Source: Mortierella sp. BCC40632
Lineage: Eukaryota > Mortierellomycota > Mortierellomycetes > Mortierellales > Mortierellaceae
NCBI GenBank assembly: GCA_011634665.1
Contig: WAEK01000008.1
Coordinates: 2,473,501 to 2,537,500 of the forward strand
Reading direction: 5' to 3'
Length of the DNA stretch: 64,000 nt
The notes beneath the pieces were generated by a model. It did no database searches, was not told the origin of the DNA, and was given only the letters and a program-made list of their open reading frames with translations. Positions 24,038 to 33,716 of this stretch are shown here, one piece after another (position 1 is the first letter of the stretch; each line of letters begins with the position of its first letter). A program made the position numbers and the translations under genes.

Positions 24038-25040
24038 ATGCCATACTGTGCGACATGTGGTGCTGAAGGCCATCAGCGGGTTACTTCTATTCTTTGTCCT
24101 CGCAATCCTAGGAATCAGAGGTGAGGATCACTCTAATGTCTTTTTTTTTATTCTGCAAGAAGTCATGAGGCGTTCTGACCTGTTCCCCCCTTCCTTCCTA
24201 TTGCAGGACTGGAGCACCTTCTGGAGTAGCAGGACATGGAACACCATCCCCACCTGGTCAAAATAGCTGTGCATCGTGTGGCCAAGATGGGCACCGCCAG
24301 CGAACACATTTTGAGTGTCCTCTCAATCCAGAAAGGTAATTTTCGCAGAAAAGAGCCGAGGGGTCTCTTTTTTTTTTTTTTTTTGGCCTCTGAAGTCTGA
24401 GTCTTAGGAGGATACTCACTTTTTAATCCATAGGCTTCGGATCAACCTAATGCTCCACCTTCTGAATGGAGCTCTTTCTAAAGAGACTACAAAAGCACAC
24501 CAGGGTCAGACTTTGCAAAACGTCCAAGACACTGAAGAGGCTCGCCGGGACCAGTCTTTACAACGCGACCAAGATGCTGAGAGAGCGTACCTGGAACGGG
24601 CTTCTCTGAGCCACCAAGATGCAGAGATGGCGCACCAGGACCAGGCTTTACAACATGACCAGGCTCGAGCATCAGCAACACTAGAGCATCTTGACTCCGC
24701 CCCCAAGATTAAGTCCGAGGCTACTCTACCAGAGCTGAATCAAATTAAGCCTGAGGATACTGTACCTGAGAAGACCCAAATTAAGCCCGAGGATACTGCA
24801 CCAGAGTTGGGTCAAGTCAAGCTCGAAGCTACTGTGCCAGAGTTAGGTCAAATCAAGCTCGAGGCTCCTATACCAGAGTTGAATCATATCAAGCTTGAAC
24901 ATGCTCAAGAGAATAATAACGGAGGGAAAGGTCTTGCTCGACATCCATACCACGAACACATCATTAAAAAAGAAGAAGACACATCTGACCTCTATCACCT
25001 TCTGGGTGGCAAGGTGAAGTGTAAATCTCACTTTCCATGA
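24038..25040 (+). CDS. two-zinc-knuckle protein with periodic SUMO-acceptor-like motifs
   Basis: Exons 24038-24120, 24207-24335 and 24434-25040 join in phase to 272 aa. Each of the first two exons encodes one knuckle of identical form, C-x2-C-x4-H-x7-C (Cys4/7/His12/Cys20 and Cys49/52/His57/Cys65), each followed by CPxNP-type residues. Such knuckles bind nucleic acid or proteins and are common in fungal transposon-linked proteins. Exon 3 encodes Gln/Asp/Ala-rich repeats, then six psi-K-x-E motifs with lysines at 164, 176, 188, 200, 212 and 224, exactly 12 residues apart, and a seventh at 249 (IKKEE). The C-terminus after about 258 (GGKVKCKSHFP) could instead be read-through of an intron (GTGAAG at 25013), so the 3' end is uncertain. 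Function unknown. Confidence 0.65.
24708..24902 (+). repeat. 36-bp coding repeat (12-aa period)
   Basis: Five to six diverged copies of a 36-bp unit inside exon 3 of the zinc-knuckle gene encode PELxQIKxExTx. The hydrophobic-Lys-x-Glu core is kept in every copy while other positions vary. Confidence 0.75.
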
Positions 25041-25597
25041 CTATGGATTCAGGAGCCATTGAGAATATCATATGTATCAAATTCCATTTTTTTTTTTTTT
25101 TTTTTTTTTTTTTGTACTATCGAGAAGGAAGGGTACGACGTCTAGCCATCGAACCCTTTCTGTTAAGTTAAATGAAATTGCTCCCAGAGTAGATGAGAAA
25201 ACTGCAAGTCAAAGCCAGCTCATGTTGACATTCACGACCGACAAGATTAGCATAGCTTTAGGGACAAGAGACTCCATAATATATTTGAATATTGCTCTTC
25301 TAACGGTGCTCGCTCATAATTTGGGGCAAATCAATCCATTTTGTGGGCACACAAGACGATACAAGAACAATACGTAGGGCAGAGGGCCTAAATAAGTCCA
25401 ACAAGTTGAAATCCAGTGGATTGAGGTCTCCAACGACTCGAGAGTTGAGGCAGTGACAGTAGCCATGACTGATGATGGAATCAAGAGACGGAATTACCTA
25501 GACTGATCGGTAGTACTCGTGGGCCTCAGTGGGACGGAGGAAAAAGATACTGCAACGGGTGGGTGGCCAAATGTTGGAATGAATGGTCATGCCCTGA
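25041..25597. other. downstream of the zinc-knuckle gene, nothing assigned
   Basis: A T-tract (25087-25113) is followed by an open + frame to 25377 with no recognisable domain. It could be a further exon of the gene upstream or chance. Confidence 0.4.
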
Positions 25598-25703
25598 CAG
25601 TGTTTCTCAAAAGTCTGATGATATCCGTTTTTTTTCCTGTGCAATCTCCGTCCAAAAAAAAAAAAAGTAGAATCGGATATCATCCGACTTTTGAGAAACA
25701 CTG
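25598..25703. mobile_element. 106-bp perfect-ended hairpin, hAT-type MITE candidate
   Basis: The arms 25598-25627 and 25674-25703 are inverted repeats matching at 29 of 30 positions, separated by 46 bp containing an A-tract. The ends CAGTGTTTCTCAA resemble the terminal consensus of hAT elements. CTGA flanks both sides, but a full 8-bp target duplication is not seen. Confidence 0.55.
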
Positions 25704-26818
25704 CTGACTCAGGAGGAAGCGGACGAAAATGGTGGTCCACAAAGAATAAAAGGAAGACTTGGGAGCTCTCAAACAATCCGCGCTTCTTGTGGTTATTCTT
25801 TTGCAGTTTAAAAGGCTTTCGTCATTGATGCGCTGCATGTATTTCCATGCTTCTGGTCAGTAAATTTGGGGTAGTTATCAGTGCGACAAGGGTGTCGTGG
25901 CCTGTTCCTAATTGAGGATCCATATTATCTTTTGTCGAATAGTAAGTTTCTAAGTCAAGACACTGAGTAAAGCCGCTGTTGTCTAAACACCGTCAAATGC
26001 AATACTATCAAATACAATACCTTCTCCGCCAACTGCCTCGACCAAATTGGAGAGCATCTCGGGCGGACTGGTTTCCAGGGTTGATGGCACTCCCTGGTTT
26101 TTGCGGCCAGGACGAATGTTGTCGGAAGACCCAACTAATCGTGTGAGACGATACGCCACCAGTGTCAGTGCACGTCATTCTCCAGAAAGATTTGGCAGTA
26201 GGGTAATAAGAAATAGGCCTCTCAGCTAACACCAGGCACGCAAAAGAGCAAAGGGCACACCTCATTCTTCTCGGAGCATTTGTCTCACCGAGCCGTTTAC
26301 AGTGGCGTCATCCAAAGCTGTTATTGCGACAGATGGAAGTCTTGCTGACCGCTTTCTTTCACTCAAGGCTCAATGCATGTCGTCCATGTGCTGGTGAGCT
26401 TTGTTGGCCCACTTCCGTTGTAGTTCCTTTCCTTTTTTTGACAATTCCTAGGTGCTTAGATTGAATTGGGTGATCGATGGTGTGTTCCCATTCCAGGTGT
26501 ACTTGCCGCTTTGTGATGGTATCGTCTTTCGATACAGATTTAAGTGATATCCTCCATTAGTTAATGGCCGAGATGCGCGTGGAGGTTCCAAGATATTCCT
26601 CTGAAGAAAGACCTCTCATTTTTACTCTCTAATTGTCGTCGGTATTGCTTGAAGATTCGTCTTGACTCTTCTAAACGTGAGGCATGATAGGTGATAGAAA
26701 GTAGCGTCAAGCTAGCAAAACACAAAAAAAAAAAGCATTGTGGATTAACCAACCAAGCCTACAACTCATAGAGAAAGAATGCAGCGTTAATGAAAGTGAA
26801 GAGTGAGCTCAAATCAAG

Positions 26819-27145
26819 GATGCTCTGCTAGAGCGTTAATGAGTACTCCTGGGTGTCCAAACAGGCGGCCACGATCGGACTCTAGCATAGCGAGTCCTCC
26901 GGTGGTGCTGAGTTGAGCATTTTTCAAACTACCTAACATGCGTGGATGGAGTGCAACGGCCAAACCTTATTATGACTAAATTCGGGATGGTAGGATGAGC
27001 TTCAACATGGTCCAAGAAGGCTCTGCTGGAGCGTTAATGAATCTCATGGGGGCCCAAGCAGGCTTTGCATTCTCAGATTCTCACATAGCGAGTCCTCAAG
27101 AGGTGTTGGGTGTTTAATATCCAACGCGCATGAATAGGAGAAAGT
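26819..27145. repeat. diverged tandem duplication of about 200 bp
   Basis: Copies begin near 26819 and 27018 (GCTCTGCT.GAGCGTTAATGA) and share CATAGCGAGTCCTC about 65-70 bp later. No coding potential seen. The region 25704-26818 to the left holds no gene I can support. Confidence 0.6.
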
Positions 27146-27185
27146 AGGAGCGGGAGTCAACCCCATGCGCTCAGACATGGAGGTA

Positions 27186-27236
27186 TAGTCGAATAATAAG
27201 CGTAAGCCTTCATGTTATTCGGCTACGCTGGAGATA
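27186..27236 (+). repeat. inverted copy of the sequence at 33364-33415
   Basis: These 51 bp match the reverse complement of 33365-33415 with one difference. They consist of 30 bp of the MITE end described at 33386, a TA, and 19-20 bp of its flank. The segment is itself nearly palindromic (CGAATAA ... TTATTCG). Confidence 0.75.
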
Positions 27237-27355
27237 GACACGGACTACAGTTTTTTTTTAAAAAAAAAGTCATGCCGTCATCATGTGAGGACCCTGGCAT
27301 CCCTCTCTTTCACTCTCTCTCTCCTCTCACCACCGCCACCAGCAACACCCTCCCC

Positions 27356-27386
<31 letters not shown>

Positions 27387-27489
27387 ATCGCCGCCTCCCT
27401 CGCCCCAAAGACACCTGCCCAGGCCGCCCTCCCCGCCCCAAAGACACCCTCCCCTCCCCTCCAAGGACGACCGAACCACCCCCCACCCT

Positions 27490-27920
27490 GTCAGCACAGA
27501 CACAGTTCGGGCCACAGCAGCCGACCCAGTAACAACCGCCCCGATGACCGGGGTAAGACAATTCGGTAGTGGAGAGACGATGAAGGTATTTGGGGGAAAC
27601 AAATTCTGTTCGCAGACCGTAGTCCTTCGAAAGGTAGATGCTCGTTATCGAGGATGAGCTAACATTCTCAAGAGCCATGGCCTTGAGGTTCGAAAAGACT
27701 TGCGACACAGACATGGAAAAGGCTGTGGCGTTTTCTCGTGAATTGCAGCAAAGTAAAAAAAGGAGAGCAGTGTTCAACAACCTTGCGGTGATGTATTTTC
27801 CGGATCAAGTGGACACAAAAAGAGTCCGAAAAGACCGCTCGATGACCTCCCTGTTCAAGGAACTCCTAGCGAGAGAAGCGGCCCATACTTCTCACACGTC
27901 TCCACCTGAAATTAGATATT
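27490..27920 (+). pseudogene. decayed open reading frame of unknown family
   Basis: A Thr/Ala-rich frame (27490-27650) continues, after a frame change near 27645, into a charged sequence with FSRAMALRFEKTCDTDMEK and FKELLAREA. A proline-rich low-complexity stretch and a CA microsatellite (27361-27386) precede it. It ends just before a purine tract and an LTR-like sequence, so it may be the end of a retroelement or an unrelated gene. Not recognised. Confidence 0.3.
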
Positions 27921-27939
27921 TTTTTTTTAAATGGGAAGG

Positions 27940-28012
27940 TGCAGCAGTATATAAATACCTCTCGCCTCCCTCTAATAAACTACAATTCTTTTCTATAACT
28001 CTTGCTGTTGCA
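27940..28012 (+). mobile_element. short LTR-like sequence (73 bp)
   Basis: It starts TGCAGCAG right after a purine tract AAATGGGAAGG, carries TATATAAATA and AATAAA, and ends GCTGTTGCA. The complete Ty3/gypsy LTR at 44166 has the same plan: AAAAGGGGAAGG then TGCGACAG, TATAAATAG, AATAAA, ACTGTTGCA. This suggests a shortened LTR, sitting directly against hAT sequence. No partner LTR or target duplication was found. Confidence 0.4.
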
Positions 28013-28370
28013 ATGGCGAAGACCTCAAGGATTACTATCTCAGTAACACAGAGTGGGAGCGACTCGTAAAGCTGAGAGAACCTTTTAAAAGAATTCGGCG
28101 AGTACACCACTACCACAACCTGTGACAGTGGTTCCTATGCAGCTGTTGTAGTGGGCATCCATATCTACAACGTTCTACTTGAGACCCTCGAAACCTTCAT
28201 GGCAAGTGAAGAAAACCGCATATCAGACCTATTGTGCGGCGCAAAAGCTGCTTATGATAAATTGGCTGACTACTATTTCAAGACAGATAGCTCGCCAATT
28301 TACTCAGTTGCTGTAGCTCTTCACCCTGCATGCCGGTTCGACTATTGGAACAAGGAAGATATTGGAAATA
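28013..28370 (+). pseudogene. hAT transposase fragment, 5' half
   Basis: Translates, with frameshifts, to sequence closely matching the N-terminal half of the hAT fragment at 37684-38457 (LKDYY, NTEWERL, LLCGAKAAYDKLADYYFKTD, ALHPACRFDYWNKE). The match stops at NKE, and the remainder of the gene is found just downstream in the opposite orientation. Confidence 0.7.
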
Positions 28371-28404
28371 GAACAAAGATTGTTGACACTTGATGAACAT
28401 TGCG

Positions 28405-28815
28405 TATCTTTATTGCGCTTTGTATCTGTCTAACTATCACTTCTTACTCTTGCAGTTGTACCAAGAGATCAAGCACAAGTTCTGTTAGATCTTGTCAGCG
28501 GAGAGGCGGGAAAAGGATCGTTCCGAAGGTACTGATGTAGCCATAATAGCATAGTCATGGCGGGATTTCCATCATTCCAAGGGCGACTCCTAGTCGGTTG
28601 GACCATTGGCAAACATCTCTAGCTCGCCACCAACATCGATAGCACGTAGCCTATATCTTCCTAAGCGAATAAGTGACCTGTTGAGATTAGTGGAAGTAAT
28701 CGAAGCTGGCTCAGCCGAGCTAGCGCTTGACTGAGGCTTGTAGTGTGCTTTCCACACGCCGCGGACGGCCGCCTTGGCTGGCTCGACATATTGACCCCAC
28801 CCTTCTACTTTTGCT
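28405..28815 (-). pseudogene. hAT transposase fragment, 3' half, inverted
   Basis: On the minus strand this carries GWGQYVEPAKAAVRGVW, the SLIRLGRYRLRAIDVG stretch and the degraded dimerisation domain, plus 3' flank, all matching 37640-38110. It therefore completes the fragment at 28013-28370 but is inverted relative to it. Confidence 0.7.
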
Positions 28816-28855
28816 GCTAATTCTACTTTAGTATTTTTTTTTTTTAAAAAAAAAA

Positions 28856-28924
28856 CATAACATAACATAACATAACATAACATAACATAACATAACATAA
28901 CATTACATAACATTACATAACATA
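28856..28924. repeat. CATAA pentanucleotide microsatellite
   Basis: About 14 units of CATAA with two CATTA variants follow a T-tract/A-tract pair, immediately beside the inverted hAT half. Confidence 0.9.
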
Positions 28925-29218
28925 AACAGAGGGAAGAGCATGTAGATAATGAGTGTATGCTAGCAAGGGCCAAGCGATGGTGGATTGGATATGGGTTGTC
29001 AAGACATCGGTTGTTGAAGCAAGGAGATATTCCGTTATGAGAGTTACGACTTTCCGACTTGAGGACTGGAAGTATGTGCAGGCAGGCAAGGGTCATGCAA
29101 GAACGGGTGTCGTGTGCTTGTTCAGGAAAAAAGAAGAGACGAGAATAAAATATCAAGAGCATTCCATAGTCAATTGCTTCCAGGTGCTTCATCCTTTTGC
29201 CTAAAGAGTACAGAGAGA

Positions 29219-29369
29219 AATGGGAGAGAGAGAGAAAGAAACAAAGAGATTGAGAGAGGAAGAGAGAGAAAGAGAGAGAGAGAAAGAGAGAGAGAGAATG
29301 ATAGAGAGAGAGGGTAAGAGAGTAGATAGCTGGAAGTGCGCGCAAGAGAGAGAGAAAGAGAGAGAGAGA
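29219..29369. repeat. GA-rich microsatellite
   Basis: Long GAGAGA/GAAAGA runs. No gene. Confidence 0.85.
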
Positions 29370-29529
29370 TGCTGAGTGCCAGCGCTGACAGTGATCACGA
29401 AGGAAAGAGCGTATTGGCGTAGTATGGATACGTCAAGTTGTCATGAGGACTATGAACGAATGTGTAGAGCGGCGTAGGAAGGCGAGACACACAGTTGACG
29501 CCAAGTGAGGAAATTAAAAGGCAGAGAGA

Positions 29530-30035
29530 GTAGGCGTCAACAATGAGAGCGCTACACGTTACCAGGGAAAAGGATCAAAGGAAAGGGTCAAGGCGCCTTG
29601 TTTTCTTGCACAACCCTTGCCCAGTCTTTCTAGGTCCATTCCTTGTACTTGTCGACGAATCGCAAACGCCCTTTAATATGTCATTTTTTGAGGGCTGTTT
29701 GCTTTACACGTTTCTTGGCTATCAATCCTGCTTCTTGGAGGCGCCGCCGAATTGTCGAAACCGATACGGCTTGCGGGAGCAACTGATTGGCCTGAACCGT
29801 GGCTTCGGCAGCAGTCTCGAGAAGCCCTCGCTTGATATTCATCTTCAGATACTCCACTGTTTCGGCATTAACCTTTCTGGAGCACCCTCCCTTGTTGACT
29901 GGCATGATTTCTTTGTTGTTCGAATAGATTCGGTTGGCAGAAGTACGAGATATTGCGAGGTGTCTCACGGGTAGAAATGCCTTCTGCCATGAGACTTATG
30001 GCTTCGTTGATTTTTGCTTGAGGAGTCGGCTTCAT
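29530..30035 (-). pseudogene. Tc1/mariner transposase, N-terminal remnant
   Basis: From an ATG at 30035 the minus strand encodes the helix-turn-helix start (KINEAISLMAEGISTRET) and, after a frame change, RTSANRIY, KGGCSRKVNAETVEYL, IKRGLLETAAEATVQAN and VSVSTIRRRLQEAGL, the standard Tc3-type DNA-binding domains. A further frame change gives the start of the catalytic region (RFVDKYKEWT-stop-KDWARVV). The DDE core is missing. A dead, truncated copy. Confidence 0.75.
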
Positions 30036-30479
30036 TCTTGGCAGACAGGTAGAGCAGGATGAAAGATACGAGAATGCGAGATATGAACGTTGGAAGTCTT
30101 GTCATTAATATTTCGTCAGCCTCCTAAACTGGTCCAACTTTTTTAATTTATTTATTTGTTTATTGAAAAGGACGGGTAAATAACGAAGACATCGTCGTTT
30201 TGTTTTTGTTTAAAGTGGTTTGGTTAACAGTGTTGCTGTGCGTGTTAAGGGAGAGATGATTCTGTTATGGAAGGTGCGGAGTCTACGAAGGGCGGATGCC
30301 TGTCCTGTTGTGCGCTAGAAAATGGTGTTGTCGAGTATGGTATGCCAGTGGTGGTCCCAGATTGAGAGGATAGTGGAGCTGATGAGTTGGAGCTTGGTGA
30401 TATTCGTGGCTGCCAATTTGCCGGTGGGTCAGCCAAGGTACTAGCCTAGTGCTGATACCCATTTTTCATACTCTCTAGG

Positions 30480-30930
30480 CTTGGCGTAGCTCGTTTCACA
30501 AGCAGGCGTTGGTAGTCCAGACTACAGCCCAAGGCATCATGGGCTTTATTCATTCATGGAATTGTGGCTACGAATGAGATCCGACACATGAGACGGAAAC
30601 AAGGCACCTCCCCCAACTGTCGAGTACGTAACAATGGTCCAGAAGACAAAGTCCATATGTTCTTCTTGTGTCCCACCAAATGACAGGCATTGATAGAATA
30701 CCTCTGAGAGACCACAACCAAGTTGGGCTGAACTGACTAAGATCTGTGCTCCATGACAGGCCTAGCTCCCCTACAAATCAAGCCAGTCAAATGTACAAGC
30801 TCTCCCTACAACAAGTGATAACTTGCGGGCTGTTAGGTGTCTGGAGGATGCACCATGCAATAGTGATGGACAAGACCAGACTTCCGGCGTCAACAAGTAC
30901 AAACCTGATGCATGGAAATGCTAAAAGTTA
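30480..30930 (+). pseudogene. LINE retrotransposon 3' remnant (zinc-binding tail)
   Basis: One frame gives CRVRNNGPEDKVHMFFLCPTK, resembling the reverse-transcriptase-associated zinc-binding motif (C...E...H.F..CP), then a stop. Another frame continues ITCGLLGVWRMHHAIVMDK, like the helix following that motif in LINE proteins. Several stops and frame changes. Nothing is seen at 30040-30470 beyond T-rich low-complexity DNA. Confidence 0.5.
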
Positions 30931-31369
30931 GAATCAGAATTACGCCTCCCTCCTAAATAGACATGCACTCCATTTTAAAACAAATCGATTTCGAGTGGCT
31001 CAACTAACAAGTACACCTCATTGTCGAGGCTGAATAATGCACTCGACTAAAAAAAAAAAAAAAAGGTGGTCCAGACTAGTAACCACTTGCCAAATACCCT
31101 GTCATTGCTATCCCTCGATGACTCACCTGACCCTTGACAAGTTCACCCGGCCATCGATACCTCCAGCAACAACAAGAGCTACTTCCGTCCGCAGAGGATC
31201 CAGTAATAGTTTTATTTCTCATGTAGCATCAGTATCTTTTATCTTTTTAATCTAGTCTCGTTTTGTACAGCCAGAGATTTGTCCATCTCCCATTCTCACT
31301 CTCTGTCTTACAAAAAAAGCATATCGTAAATTCTGCATTCACCTTTATACAATATCCCCGCTGGAAAAG

Positions 31370-31378
31370 TATAAAAAG
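31370..31378 (+). promoter_or_regulatory. TATA box of the secreted protein gene at 31521
   Basis: TATAAAAAG, 143 bp before the second-exon-linked start codon; the same extended element precedes the gene at 23246. Confidence 0.55.
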
Positions 31379-31520
31379 ACCAGTCAATGTCCACAAAAAA
31401 AAAACAATTCTTTGCCTCCTTACATTTTATTCCCACACTATAAACAATACGCAACCCTCATCCACAGCACTCTCTTCCAACTCCCACAGCACTCTATTCT
31501 TACTCCAACACCTTGCAGCC

Positions 31521-32282
31521 ATGGCTCTTCTTTCAGGCACCTGTCGTTTACTCGTCGCCCTACTCGTCCTGATTGCCATCCAGCTCATGTAGGCCCTTTA
31601 TCTCGCGTCTCTCCGCAGTCTTTTGTTGCTGTAGACCTTAAAGAGATTTTGTGTTTAGTGAGAGACAGATGCTAACCAAGCAAATACACCTTTATCCTTG
31701 TGTGGGTATCTATGCAGCTGTGTTGCTGGCCAAGTCGTCATGGATGCGAGAAATAGGAAGATGCTAGAGAACGAACCGTACTACGTCTGTGCTAAGTGGT
31801 ATCGAGAATCCACTAAAAAGTGGGAGCCTTACGGCGTAACGAGCGTGCTGCAGGGCTCTGGCAGAGGATTCCTCAAGCTTACCGAACCAAAACACAACCG
31901 GTTTCGTGTCTGGTTTTGCAACACCTGGGACTACACGGCTGCCTCAGGGTGGGAGTGCATGGATCGCGGCGGCGATATGTATGAGAACAAGCAATACTCG
32001 GCCGGCAAAAGACAGACGACCACTAAATTCGCTGAAAACTGGAGTGTACAGAGAGGCGAGACCAAGGTGGGCTGGGCCAACAGTCGAGGCACCGGATTCA
32101 CGTTGCACAAGAACAAAGGGAGCCAGCACAATTGGTATCGCCTCTCCGTTTCTGGCGGTGACGAGTTGCTCGGAAGCATTAACGACAACTACATCTGGCA
32201 CGCCAAGGAAAGCAAAACCATGAGCCGTCTTCTTTTCCGCTTTGACGAAGTTCCCATGGACTGCAATCAAATATTCCTGTAA
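31521..32282 (+). CDS. secreted protein of unknown family, 210 aa
   Basis: Exons 31521-31588 and 31718-32282 (donor GTAGGC, acceptor ATGCAG) join in frame. The signal peptide MALLSGTCRLLVALLVLIAIQL/ICVAGQ again crosses the intron. The mature part is rich in aromatic and charged residues with four cysteines (YYVCAKWY, RVWFCNTWD, GWECMDR, MDCNQ) and looks like a compact beta-rich extracellular domain. No catalytic motif recognised. It stands alone between decayed transposons, yet its frame, signal, TATA box and splice sites are intact, so it is probably expressed and constrained. Confidence 0.72.
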
Positions 32283-32595
32283 TTCGCTCAACCATACAGC
32301 TATTACAGTATGCAACGATTTCGGGTCACCACGGCGTTGTTCACAAAAGTGAAAGCCAGCCACGGCAAAATTAGCATGTGGTATTACACTTAAATTCTTT
32401 GCTAGGAGGGCGGATACTGGGAATCAATCAGACTGAATTAAATACAATGGCTTCACTCCATATATTTTTTCTTGTGTGCGTGTCAATGCTAAAATCACTC
32501 AGGACATTGGGTAAAGTAGGTGTGAATGCATTCACGCAGTCTATTTATTATTAATTTTTTTATTAATCGACGAGTTCTTTACGAAGCTGTAGGAA
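32283..32595. other. 3' flank of the secreted protein gene
   Basis: No gene seen; the right end abuts the Crypton remnant. Confidence 0.5.
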
Positions 32596-33300
32596 TTATT
32601 TATTGAGAGAACCAGCACGAGTAATTTTTTGTTGGACTGTCCGCATCCCTGCTTCTCGTTGCTGATCCAGTGTAGGCTCCTGTGCCTCCGAAATAGCTCG
32701 CAGGACTGAAGTGATAAATTTTCGATTTTGAAGGAGTACTGATTTCGCACCAAAGGACTCGCATTCCGACGCCACTTGTGGTGTCTATTCATTAGCCAGA
32801 TCGAAGGCTCTCCGGCAAGATCATGGAACTATTCTAGTCAGAGTGGTTCGAGGGTATTAGGACGAGGCTGCATAGTGTAAGCGGTGTTAGTTAGTCTATT
32901 TCGTGGCAACGCAAGCTCCTCAGCTAAGGCATCCAGGTCAATTGGCGCGATTGGAATGGTTGGGTCATTAGACGAGAGTGGCTGAATTGGAGAGGCAAGA
33001 GGTGAAGGCAGAGGGATGCTGGTGGAATTTGTAGGGAAGCCGAGCGAGAAGATGAAGGAGAAGCTGGGAAAGAAGAAGCTGGGAAAGAAGAAGCTGGGAA
33101 AGAAGAAGCTGGGAAAGAAGAAGCTGGACGAGAAGCTGAGAATGGAGGTGATCGTGGCTCCAGTGATCGACGCGGTAGCGGTGGTATGAAAGGCTCATGC
33201 GATAGAAATGTGGGTAATGGGCTGGGGTGATTTCCACCGAAGACACGATATCTGATGCGACAGAAAAGAACTGCCTAATGACTTGGTGAAGTTCAACCAT
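32596..33300 (-). pseudogene. Crypton, C-terminal part with GCR1_C-like DNA-binding domain
   Basis: Reading the minus strand with frame changes: a helical segment (VELHQVIRQFFSVASD), a Pro/Ser low-complexity linker, DLDALAEELALPRNR, then YTMQPRPNTLEPL, FHDLAGEPSIW, HKWRRN and VLLQNRKFITSVLRAISEA, ending at a stop near 32596. The order Y-T-M-x-R, W-x-x-L-x-G, K-W-R, Y/F-x-x-R-K-x-I is that of the fungal GCR1_C domain, which is known from Crypton recombinases. It follows the recombinase domain at 33717-34395 on the same strand, with a MITE in between. Confidence 0.55.
33058..33128. repeat. 15-bp minisatellite in the Crypton linker
   Basis: Four to five copies of GAAGCTGGGAAAGAA. On the minus strand it encodes a repeated ASSFP in the linker between the two Crypton domains. 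Confidence 0.85.
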
Positions 33301-33385
33301 GTTGCCACTGATAATATGGATAATCTTTATTCGGAAGCAGCTCGTCTAATCATCTCTCTATTACTATCTCCAGCGTAACCGAATA

Positions 33386-33640
33386 ACATGAAGGCTTACG
33401 CTTATTATTCGACTACGGCGAGGACCCCATATGTGTAACCTTTTAATAAAAGTCGCTCGAAACTTCCAGAATCTGAACTAAACTAAAGTGAAAGAGTGGT
33501 GCATTTGAACTTGGCTGGAGCCCTACTGGATCTCTATCTTCGAGTTCGTGAGCAAAGGCTGAGAGAGACAAAGGGTGGGCAAAGCGGTGAGACATATGGG
33601 ATCCTCGCCGTAGTCGAATAATAAGCGTAAGCCTTCATGT
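33386..33640. mobile_element. 255-bp MITE with 49-bp inverted ends and TA duplication
   Basis: The arms 33386-33434 and 33592-33640 are inverted repeats matching at 48 of 49 positions, starting ACATGAAGGCTTACGC. TA flanks both ends (33384-33385, 33641-33642), as for Tc1/mariner insertions. The 157-bp middle has no coding potential. It lies within the broken Crypton. Confidence 0.75.
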
Positions 33641-33716
33641 TATAAACTCGAGCTTTAAAATAGTGATTGAATTGCGCACGGCCCCCTCATGCGGCTCGAG
33701 CCAAGTTTTGAGAACA

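Noticed and set aside
25604..25700. 8-bp hAT target duplication around the 106-bp hairpin
   Set aside because: The flanks share only CTGA; the 8-bp blocks do not match.
26008..26265. Minus-strand frames possibly from a decayed gene
   Set aside because: Two frames look partly coherent but no family or second exon supports either.
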